Of a DNA stretch of 9,235 nt, positions 1 through 6,082 are shown piece by piece. A program made the translations under genes and the position numbers. Origin of the DNA: Thermoplasmatota archaeon (lineage in GTDB: Archaea > Thermoplasmatota > E2 > DHVEG-1); NCBI GenBank assembly GCA_030612095.1, contig JAUWOO010000067.1, positions 1-9,235 of the forward strand, read 5' to 3'. Under the pieces are notes generated by a model. It searched no databases, had not been told where the DNA came from, and was given only the letters and a program-made list of their open reading frames with translations. Each line of letters opens with the position of its first letter. Within the stretch, counting starts at the first letter, position 1.

Positions 1-1
1 T

Positions 2-670
2 CGTAAAATGGTTGTGATGGGTGTAATAGCTCTTTTTGTTGGACTTTCTATTAGTCCTGTAAACGCGCTAGAGTTCCCAGAAGATGAAATGCAAGATGAA
101 GTTGTGAATATAGAATATGCTTTGGTTGATTTAGATGGTACTGTCACCATAGAAAAATTTACCTTATCCGAACAAGAATTCAAAGAATTGGAAGTAATGC
201 TGTCAGAATTTATGGAAAAAATACAGTCTGCAAATGATCATGATGGTGTTATGAATGTCCTCAATACATTCCTAAGGAATAGACATCCAGTTCTATCCTT
301 CATCCTCAAAACACTAAGCAACCATAAAATGTTTCGCAATCGTGCGTTTATTGTCAGTCAAGGGTGGGGTCATAAACTGAATCCATTCAAGGATAGTTCA
401 GCGGAAATATACAAATTATTTAACTTCTGGCATTACACTAATCGATCCGAATTTGGGATGCCAAGTGGAACATTTATATTGAGACATGGTCGCCTTTTCG
501 ATACGGATGCCAAACTCTTACGTGGAATCCAAGTTGGAATGATGACTCGTTTCAGAGGCATATATGTTTATGTTGCTCGACCCTTACCTGAAAAAAGTTA
601 TACGTTCTTTATGGGTACAGCCCGTCATGTCGTGGGACTTGATTTCACTTTACCAAAAGCGTTGTTATAA
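2..670 (+). CDS. Exported protein of unknown function, 5' end probably outside the window
   Basis: The frame is open to the left edge of the window. The first visible ATG is at base 8, but it is preceded in frame by Arg-Lys, which looks like the basic n-region of a signal peptide, so the true start may lie upstream. Numbering from that ATG, residues 1-20 form a hydrophobic stretch ending in SPVNA, a plausible signal-peptidase site before LEFPED. The mature part is about 200 residues with no further membrane segment. It contains a predicted helical section (residues 53-105) and an aromatic- and Gly-rich second half with QGWGHKLNPFKD (118-129), NFWHYT (139-144) and RFRGIYVYVARPLP (181-194). The protein is probably secreted or surface-anchored. 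It resembles a kind of exported protein I associate with Thermoplasmatota-like archaea, but I know no function. No partner gene is visible; the next gene, 225 bases downstream, also encodes an exported or membrane protein. Confidence 0.75.
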   Translation, partial: RKMVVMGVIALFVGLSISPVNALEFPEDEMQDEVVNIEYALVDLDGTVTIEKFTLSEQEFKELEVMLSEFMEKIQSANDHDGVMNVLNTFLRNRHPVLSFILKTLSNHKMFRNRAFIVSQGWGHKLNPFKDSSAEIYKLFNFWHYTNRSEFGMPSGTFILRHGRLFDTDAKLLRGIQVGMMTRFRGIYVYVARPLPEKSYTFFMGTARHVVGLDFTLPKALL

Positions 671-865
671 TATCGTGGTTAGATTTCTAAGTTGTTTGTC
701 AATGGCAGGGATATACAGGTATACTTAATATTGTAATTAATGTCCGGTGTCTCGTTTTGGATACTATTTTGATCTAAGAGGGGGCATTACAGCATCAACG
801 TGATCATGGATTCGTACAGAAATTAGTAGGAAACATTTAAGTTCGATTAAAATGTTATAATATTA

Positions 866-873
866 TTATAAAA
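866..873 (+). promoter_or_regulatory. Possible archaeal TATA box for the 896-1429 gene
   Basis: TTATAAAA lies with its centre about 26 bases before the ATG at 896, which would give a leaderless or nearly leaderless transcript. No convincing ribosome binding site precedes this ATG, which agrees with that reading. The region is AT-rich and a second candidate (GTTATAATA, 854-862) is close by, so the exact box is uncertain. Confidence 0.35.
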
Positions 874-895
874 TCAATATAAAGAAGATGCAAGA

Positions 896-1429
896 ATGAA
901 ACAGGGAATAATATTTGGAAGTATACTTTCAGTTTTTATTCTAATGGTGCTGCCGTCTATACCTGCAGTGGAATATGATGCTGCCGTAAAGGCAAATGAG
1001 TCAAGTCTTATTGATGAGTTACAAGACATAGATGTGACAGATTTTAAAGAAGGGATTCAGAAAATAAATATACATGAATGGAGAGAAGAACTAAAAAACA
1101 TAGATATGAGAAGTGCGGTTGAGGGGCTGAAAGAAAAAATCAAAGACAATCCAGCTCAGCCTCAGTGTATTGTTACTCTTATGGCACTAATTATACTACT
1201 CATGGTACTTGGTGCAATAATAGGTTCAATATTTGCTGCAGTTAGTGCAATAGTAGATGTAGCTAGTGTAATTTTAGGTAAGATAATCGCCCTGGCATTT
1301 ACCATACTTAAACCGATAGTTAAACTGACCGTGTTGAGTTTAATAGCATATTTCGTAATTGCAGCATTAATAGATCTATCTTTCCTCTGCGTTTTTCTCC
1401 TGTTGATTATACTGACTGGGGGATCATAG
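896..1429 (+). CDS. Small membrane protein with signal peptide and helical extracytoplasmic segment
   Basis: This 177-residue protein is of unknown function. Residues 3-24 form a hydrophobic signal-like segment ending in PSIPAVEY. Residues 25-90 are charged and helical, and contain a short internal duplication: residues 40-56 and 64-80 align with a 24-residue period (DELQDIDV versus EELKNIDM, each followed by an EG pair). Residues 92-173 are almost entirely hydrophobic, with two or three membrane-spanning segments split by Asp121, Lys129, Lys139 and Lys143. The layout suggests an N-terminal domain outside the membrane followed by a membrane anchor or small membrane-embedded assembly unit. The start at 896 is chosen because it gives a proper signal peptide and lies about 25 bases downstream of a TATA-like element. 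I recognise no family. Confidence 0.75.
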   Translation: MKQGIIFGSILSVFILMVLPSIPAVEYDAAVKANESSLIDELQDIDVTDFKEGIQKINIHEWREELKNIDMRSAVEGLKEKIKDNPAQPQCIVTLMALIILLMVLGAIIGSIFAAVSAIVDVASVILGKIIALAFTILKPIVKLTVLSLIAYFVIAALIDLSFLCVFLLLIILTGGS

Positions 1430-1568
1430 GGGTAAAACAGTGTGGAAGTGGAATCCGTAGATTAGAATGGTTGTAGGGGGGAGATCACGAGTATCCTCAA
1501 TTTCTATGCCGTTAACAGTTTTGATGCCTATCACATTGCTCCTATGGATTTTTTATCGAGAAGGATTG

Positions 1569-1832
1569 TCATTTAGAATTCTTTTTGATGAGATACTTTT
1601 CCATTTCATCAAATATCTGTTGTTTATTCACAGAAGGATCAATTGGCTCATAGGCAAAACAACAGAACATTTCTCCATTTTGAATTTCTTTCATCTGATC
1701 TATCCGGTTGAGCATACAGGGTATTTCCTCCTTTGCATCGTTATTTTTCAAACATGACATACATAACAATGGAATTGGAACTGATGCCGGATCAATCTCT
1801 GTGCCATTGTCTAAAAAATATCCTCCTTTCAT
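1569..1832 (-). CDS. Small cysteine-rich protein, putative metal binder
   Basis: The gene encodes 87 residues from the ATG at 1832. The frame extends ten codons further to a TTG at 1862, which lies only two bases after a G-run and is less likely as a start. A TATA-like element at 1881-1888 on the minus strand predicts a transcript start near 1860, which leaves the ATG with a short leader containing AAAGGATG. The protein has five cysteines: CMSC (24-27), C39 and the pair C57-C58 in EMFCCFAYEP. The spacing suggests a metal site or a redox-active cluster. The C-terminal helix (about residues 70-87) is charged. I have an impression of similar short Cys proteins in archaea but cannot name a family. 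It converges on the 896-1429 gene with a 139-base gap. The overlapping plus-strand frame looks like an antisense shadow. Confidence 0.6.
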   Translation of the reverse strand: MKGGYFLDNGTEIDPASVPIPLLCMSCLKNNDAKEEIPCMLNRIDQMKEIQNGEMFCCFAYEPIDPSVNKQQIFDEMEKYLIKKNSK

Positions 1833-1880
1833 AATCTCAACATCCTTTTTTTGAATCGTCAAAACCCCCTTCTTGAATAC

Positions 1881-1888
1881 TTTATATT
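1881..1888 (-). promoter_or_regulatory. Possible TATA box for the cysteine-rich protein gene
   Basis: On the minus strand this reads AATATAAA. A start about 25 bases downstream would be near 1860, leaving roughly 28 bases of leader before the ATG at 1832. This spacing is the main reason for preferring that ATG over the TTG at 1862. The rest of the 190-base divergent gap to the 2056 gene shows no other feature except TATACAGGTAT at 1990-2000, also seen at 712-722. Confidence 0.35.
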
Positions 1889-2015
1889 CAGCATGAACAA
1901 AGAAGCATTTATTTTTATCGGTCGAATCCGGTCAAATACAAAATTAAACCGCTTTCAGTAACTGCAGCAAAAGAATAAATTATAAGTGCTATACAGGTAT
2001 TCGTAAATTGGTATT

Positions 2016-2023
2016 ATTTATAC
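2016..2023 (+). promoter_or_regulatory. Possible TATA box for the restriction gene remnant
   Basis: ATTTATAC is centred about 37 bases before the ATG at 2056, predicting a start near 2045. The ribosome binding site GGTGA (2051-2055) touches the first ATG at 2056 and suits the second ATG at 2059 better. The remnant may therefore still be transcribed and feed into the gene at 2918. Confidence 0.3.
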
Positions 2024-2055
2024 ACGTGGGAGTTAATTTGATATTCTATAGGTGA

Positions 2056-2921
2056 ATGATGGCTAGTGAAATGGGTTTTACAGAGAAAGTCTTGAAATCT
2101 TTCAAAAATATAACCAAGGAAATTGAAAAAGGTTCATCAGAACACGATGCGAGATACAGATTTGTAAAATATTTTGTAGAAGAAGTTCTTGGTTATGAAC
2201 CTAGGTATATTAAACGGGAGAAGAAGGGAGCTGATTTAACTATAGTTGATGAAAATGATTTTGCTGTGATTAAAATTGAGACAAAACGACCAACGGAAAA
2301 TATTGATAAACCACAATATAAAGAACAAGCGTTCAAATATGAGGAAGAAGCAACTAGGTTTATTGGTCTTACTAATTTTTTGCAATTCAGACTCTGGGGG
2401 GTTAAAAAGAAAGAGAGAGAATTAAGAGTTAATCTTGATTTTTCTACGATACTTGAGCAAAAAAAGACAGTTGAACAACTTTCAGCCGAGGAACAGTCAC
2501 AAATATTGTTTTTGAACAATCTTACAAAACAAAGTCTTTTTGATCCGAGTAAATATGAAAAGTTTGATGAAACATATGCAAGGATAGACATAACAAATGA
2601 AGCGGGATTTAGAAAACTTCTCGATAGATTAAATTACATTGCTGACACATTGCTTTATGGATATACGTTAAAATCTTTTGGTGAATATAAAGAAGGTTAT
2701 AGTAGGTATCAAGAGTCAAAGATGTCAAAAGCAGGATCATCAACATTGCTGTTCCAAAATCTAAGGAAGTTTTAAAAGAAGTAATAAGCAAAGGCAGTGT
2801 CGATCATTCCCAAATTGAAGAACAAACTAGAAAGTTGGAACAGGAGATTAATGATATGGTCTACGAACGTTATGGATTGAATAATAAAGAAATTAATATT
2901 ATTGGGGAGAGTTTGAAATGA
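2056..2921 (+). pseudogene. Decayed type IIG restriction-modification gene (N-terminal nuclease domain and C-terminal tail only)
   Basis: The 5' part (2056-2775) encodes 239 residues, about 225 of which look like the N-terminal nuclease domain of Eco57I/type IIG and related enzymes. It shows a PD-(D/E)xK-type site: Asp60 in GADL, then Glu75-Thr-Lys77 in IKIETKRP. The frame ends soon after GYSRYQE. From about 2706 to the TGA at 2919-2921 a different frame encodes what looks like the extreme C-terminus of the same kind of protein, with EINDMVYERYGL followed by NNKEINIIGESLK. This resembles the closing EIDELVYELYGL-type helix of these methylases. The NPPY methylase core and the target-recognition region, usually several hundred residues, are missing. 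The simplest reading is a large internal deletion plus a frame change at about 2700-2740. The surviving nuclease domain could still be translated as an isolated protein. The start is at 2056 or 2059, both after GGTGA. Confidence 0.75.
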
Positions 2922-3517
2922 AAAAGCAATTTGATAGGGTATATCAGTTTAAGATAACGCTGAGAGATTCAAAACCACCGGTTTGGCGTCGGATACAGGT
3001 TCCAGAGACATACACACTTTGGGATTTGCATGTTGCTATCCAGGATGTCATGGGGTGGGAAGATTATCATCTCCATCTATTTGAGATGATTGATCCTTCC
3101 AATGGAATGAAAATTGAGATAGGTATCCCTGAAGAAGTATATGGGGAGTGGGGAGAAACACTCCCAGGGTGGAAAGAAAAGATAGCGGAATGGTTCACGA
3201 TAGAGAACAGGAAAGCTGATTACACCTACGATTTTGGCGATAATTGGGAACATAAGATAGAACTGGAAAAGGTCCTCCCTGGGGAAAAAAGTGTCAAATA
3301 CCCAATATGCATTAAAGGAAAAAGAGCATGCCCACCTGAAGATTGTGGAGGTATTTGGGGATACGAAGAATTCTTGGAAGCTATAAAAGATCCCAAACAT
3401 GAGGAACACGAGGAAATACTGGTGTGGATTGGAGGGAAATTTGATCCAGAACATTTTAACCCAGAGGAAGTTCACTTTGATGATCCGGATAAACGCCGAA
3501 AAATTGCATTTGATTAA
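2918..3517 (+). CDS. Plasmid pRiA4b ORF-3-like family protein
   Basis: This 199-residue protein covers essentially the whole family domain. Recognisable blocks are PPVWRRIQVPE (20-30), TLWDLHVAIQDVMGWEDYHL (33-52) leading into HLF, YTYDFGDNWEHKIELEKVLP (102-121), the cysteine-bearing CPPEDCGG (138-145) after GKRAC, and FDPEHFNPEEV (175-185) near the end. The biochemical function of the family is not known to me; members are scattered through bacteria and archaea, often on plasmids, mobile elements or in accessory regions. The ATG overlaps the TGA of the restriction-gene remnant (ATGA, 2918-2921), so the gene was probably translated by coupling to the former restriction gene and keeps its own G-rich site (GGGGAGAG, upstream). 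No key block is missing, so it is probably intact. Confidence 0.9.
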   Translation: MKKQFDRVYQFKITLRDSKPPVWRRIQVPETYTLWDLHVAIQDVMGWEDYHLHLFEMIDPSNGMKIEIGIPEEVYGEWGETLPGWKEKIAEWFTIENRKADYTYDFGDNWEHKIELEKVLPGEKSVKYPICIKGKRACPPEDCGGIWGYEEFLEAIKDPKHEEHEEILVWIGGKFDPEHFNPEEVHFDDPDKRRKIAFD

Positions 3518-3531
3518 ACAACGTATGTTGT
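3518..3531 (+). promoter_or_regulatory. Short inverted repeat upstream of grpE
   Basis: ACAAC-GTAT-GTTGT has perfect 5-base arms and starts right after the stop codon of the pRiA4b-type gene, about 70 bases before the grpE start. It could be an operator half-site pair, but arms this short occur by chance. The rest of the gap holds a weak TATA-like CCATAAAG (3551-3558) and the grpE ribosome binding site. Confidence 0.2.
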
Positions 3532-3601
3532 GAAACGAACTTCAGGCACACCATAAAGCATCATGTGAAAGAGGAAACCGTAGAAGGGGAGATAAAGAAG
3601 A

Positions 3602-4144
3602 ATGGATACAATCGTATTGAATAACAGATCTGCTTCGGATGAATTAATTGAACGAAATAAGGAGTTGGAATCGCAAATTCAACGATTAAAACAGGAGTTT
3701 AAACAGTATTGTGAGAGTGTTAAGAGAAACGAAGAAAAAAACAAGCAAAAGATGAAGATAGATGTAGTGAAAAAATTAATACCTATTGCAGACACTCTGG
3801 ATAGAGCAATAAGAATAAACAATCATGGCTTTTTAAAAATAGGGCAGAAGAAACTAGATAATATTAAAAAAAATATGGAAACCACATATACGCAATTATT
3901 ATCATCCTTAGACATCGTGGAGATTAATCCAAAGATAGGTGAAGAGTTAATATATGAAAAACATATTGCAATAAAAAAAAGGAATAGTTTATATCCTGAT
4001 AATGTGATTATAGAGTGTGTAAGGAAGGGATATCTATTGAATGGGGTTGTTGTAAGACCAGCAGAGGTTATTGTATCAAAATATAGTCCCCATCTCAAGG
4101 ATGAACATTTGATATCTTCAGAAGTTATTCGGTACCATCCATAG
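3602..4144 (+). CDS. grpE: GrpE, nucleotide exchange factor for Hsp70
   Basis: GrpE drives ADP release from DnaK in the cytoplasm and so resets its substrate-binding cycle. The 180-residue protein has the family layout. Residues 12-52 form a long charged coiled coil that would make the dimer stalk. Residues 53-103 form the helical section containing KKLIPIADTLDRAI (57-70), the family's LLPVLDNLERA-like block. Residues 104-161 form the beta domain, with INPKIGEELIYEKHIAI (108-124), PDNVIIECVRKGYLLNG (132-148) and VVRPAEVIVSKY (150-161), matching the usual H-x-A, GY and RPA-x-V signature. About 19 residues extend past the normal end. The ATG follows AAGGGGAGAT at 3584-3593. It stands 121 bases before the Hsp70 gene, which has its own promoter-like element, so the two may be transcribed together or separately. 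Nothing essential appears lost. Confidence 0.93.
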   Translation: MDTIVLNNRSASDELIERNKELESQIQRLKQEFKQYCESVKRNEEKNKQKMKIDVVKKLIPIADTLDRAIRINNHGFLKIGQKKLDNIKKNMETTYTQLLSSLDIVEINPKIGEELIYEKHIAIKKRNSLYPDNVIIECVRKGYLLNGVVVRPAEVIVSKYSPHLKDEHLISSEVIRYHP

Positions 4145-4218
4145 TGAGGATGTTTATTGGCAGGGGGGTGTAGTGATACTTCTGAGGGAGACTCATTAAA
4201 CCTTACCTTGGAACATGA

Positions 4219-4226
4219 AATATAAA
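4219..4226 (+). promoter_or_regulatory. Possible TATA box of the Hsp70 gene
   Basis: AATATAAA is centred about 43 bases before the ATG at 4266. A transcript starting near 4248 would carry a short leader with GAGGGGG (4254-4260), spaced five bases from the ATG. The 121-base gap from grpE is wider than needed within an operon, which supports a separate promoter here. I see no clear heat-shock operator. Confidence 0.4.
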
Positions 4227-4265
4227 CCATCTGGCAGATACTGATAGAGTCTAGAGGGGGATAAA

Positions 4266-6059
4266 ATGAAAGAAGTATTGGAGGAAACTAGTAATATTTT
4301 GGGCATAGATTTTGGAACGACCAACTCTAAGATGGCGTATATGATAATGGATGAGCCGACAGTGATTCGGAATTCTGAAGGAAAGATAATAACGCCATCG
4401 GTTGTGTATTTTGATAGAAATGAAAAGGCAATTGTAGGTGAACAAGCAAAACAGCACATAATTTTACATCCAAACAGGACGGTATATTCAATCAAGCGCC
4501 ATATGGGTACTGAATATAGGAAGCGGATCGGTAAGGCTAGCTATCCTCCTGAGTATATTGGTGCACATATATTGAGAAAACTAGCTAAGGATGCAGAAAG
4601 CGAGACAAGTAGAAAATTCAAGAATATAGTGGTATCAGTACCAGCGAATTACTCGGATGGGCAGCGGCAGGCGATTAAAGATGCATCAGAAATTGCAGGT
4701 TTGAAGGTACTTAGAATGATTAATGAACCCACCGCAGCTGCACTTGCATATGGGTATAAAGAGGATGAAGATAGGAAGATTTTAATTTATGATTTCGGTG
4801 GAGGGACATTTGATGTTTCTATACTGACCGTCGGTAAAGGTTTTTTTGATGTAGATGCAACAAGCGGGGAGCATCGGTTAGGTGGCGATGATATAGATAA
4901 GCGAATCATAGATTTCGTCTGTAAAAAGATTAAAAAAGAGAGAAAAATCGATGTAAAAAAGGATTTAGCATTGTATCAAGGTTTAAAAGAAATGGCTGAA
5001 GAAGCGAAAATTAAACTATCAACTACTGAAAAAACCACTGTCAATTTACCGTTTATTGGGAAAGATACTAAACATCCTCCATTTGAAATGGAGATTACTA
5101 GAAAAAAATTTGAGGAGTTAATTGTTGACCTAATTGAGAATACCGCTCAGCCGATTACACAGGCGTTGGATGATGCAGGTTTGGATAAGTCGGAAGTTGA
5201 TGACGTAATACTTGTTGGGGGCACCACAAAGATTCCACTAGTTAAAGATTTTGTTAAGAAGTTCTTCGATAAAGAGCCATCTAGTGGGATAGATCCATAT
5301 GAAGCCGTCGCGCTGGGTACAGCCATTGCAAGTACCAGGGAGAGTAAAGAAAAAAGCAAAATAGATGTTAGTGACGTTGTATCAATGTCGTTGGGGGTAC
5401 TGACTTCAGATGGTACAATTAGTAAAATATTGAATAGGAACACAAAAGTTCCAATTACAAGAAAGAAACCATATACCAACCCAGAAAGCTTCATGTCTGA
5501 GGTTATGGTGGGAGTATACCAAGGTGAAGGGCTATATCCTTGGGAGTGCGAGCATTTAGGTGAATTCTGGGTTTCTGTTGAGCCCAAGCCTATTTTTGCA
5601 AACAATATCGATATAGGTTTTGATATCGGTGAAGACTTTGGAATACTTAATGTAACTGCCATGGATCGTGATTCTGGCTCCAAGAGATCCGTAAAACTGA
5701 AGGCTAGTGGTAGATTATCCAAAAGGGAGAAAAATAGATGGATGAAAAAGATGTTGAGCTTTGAGGGGGTAGAATTACACATATTGAATAAACTCACAAG
5801 AGATAGAGTCTCTCTAAATGTTAATCCAGATACAAGGATATCTGATCTTAGAAGCGAGTTGAAAGAATTGGGTGTCCTTTGTGAAGAGGAAGGGACTTCA
5901 CTGTTTCTAAAAAATAAAGAACTGGGTGAGAAGCTGTTAGTTGCAGATATAAATTATGATGTTAATGATGCCATCGAGATCGACAAGAAAGAAAAGGTGG
6001 AAAAACAAACAATTGTATCTTCGGGTGATAAAGACTCGAAGAGAAATGGTAGGAAATAA
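4266..6059 (+). CDS. dnaK: Hsp70/DnaK homologue with ubiquitin-like C-terminal domain replacing the lid
   Basis: This is a 597-residue Hsp70. The ATPase domain (about 10-365) has phosphate loop ILGIDFGTTNSK (11-22), catalytic-type Lys77, connect motif NEPTAAALAYG (153-163), second phosphate loop YDFGGGTFDVSI (175-186) with Thr181, and adenosine motif VILVGGTTKIP (314-324). It lacks the roughly 24-residue insert of E. coli DnaK, as in many archaeal and Gram-positive forms. The linker reads IDVSDVVSMSLG (366-377) instead of VLLLDVTPLSLG. The beta substrate-binding domain (about 372-482) looks complete, with VYQGEG (417-422), FDIGEDFGILNVTA (452-465) and KLKASGRLS (477-485). After a short helix (485-499) the normal helical lid is absent. 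Residues 501-573 align with ubiquitin over the full fold: VELHILNKL, VSLNVNPDTRISDLRSELKE, TSLFLKNKEL and the DINYDVNDAIEI end. There is no terminal Gly-Gly, so it is not a conjugated modifier. A charged tail ends the protein. Confidence 0.93.
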   Translation: MKEVLEETSNILGIDFGTTNSKMAYMIMDEPTVIRNSEGKIITPSVVYFDRNEKAIVGEQAKQHIILHPNRTVYSIKRHMGTEYRKRIGKASYPPEYIGAHILRKLAKDAESETSRKFKNIVVSVPANYSDGQRQAIKDASEIAGLKVLRMINEPTAAALAYGYKEDEDRKILIYDFGGGTFDVSILTVGKGFFDVDATSGEHRLGGDDIDKRIIDFVCKKIKKERKIDVKKDLALYQGLKEMAEEAKIKLSTTEKTTVNLPFIGKDTKHPPFEMEITRKKFEELIVDLIENTAQPITQALDDAGLDKSEVDDVILVGGTTKIPLVKDFVKKFFDKEPSSGIDPYEAVALGTAIASTRESKEKSKIDVSDVVSMSLGVLTSDGTISKILNRNTKVPITRKKPYTNPESFMSEVMVGVYQGEGLYPWECEHLGEFWVSVEPKPIFANNIDIGFDIGEDFGILNVTAMDRDSGSKRSVKLKASGRLSKREKNRWMKKMLSFEGVELHILNKLTRDRVSLNVNPDTRISDLRSELKELGVLCEEEGTSLFLKNKELGEKLLVADINYDVNDAIEIDKKEKVEKQTIVSSGDKDSKRNGRK

Positions 6060-6082
6060 AAGGAATCAAGATATGAGGGACA

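Noticed and set aside
778..784. GAGGGGG run resembling the dnaK ribosome binding site, in the gap between the first two genes
   Set aside because: The only frames that could follow it are a few codons long, so no gene is supported. It may be a remnant or chance.
1467..1757. Plus-strand open frame of 96 codons with hydrophobic product
   Set aside because: It overlaps the cysteine-rich minus-strand gene almost completely. Its hydrophobic, Phe/Leu/Ile-rich composition is what the antisense of a charged gene gives, and no ribosome binding site precedes it.
2193..2591. Minus-strand open frame opposite the restriction nuclease domain
   Set aside because: It is antisense to a recognisable nuclease domain, and its Ser/Phe/Cys-rich product matches nothing.
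3077..3475. Minus-strand open frame opposite the pRiA4b-type gene
   Set aside because: The opposite strand encodes all blocks of a known family; this frame is a by-product.
3823..4495. Two overlapping minus-strand open frames across the end of grpE and the start of dnaK
   Set aside because: Both are antisense to conserved chaperone genes. They overlap the probable dnaK promoter but have no start signals of their own.
5147..5797. Long minus-strand open frame of 216 codons inside the Hsp70 gene
   Set aside because: It lies wholly antisense to well-conserved Hsp70 coding sequence, its product is Ser/Leu/Ile-rich without motifs, and no promoter or ribosome binding site is visible.
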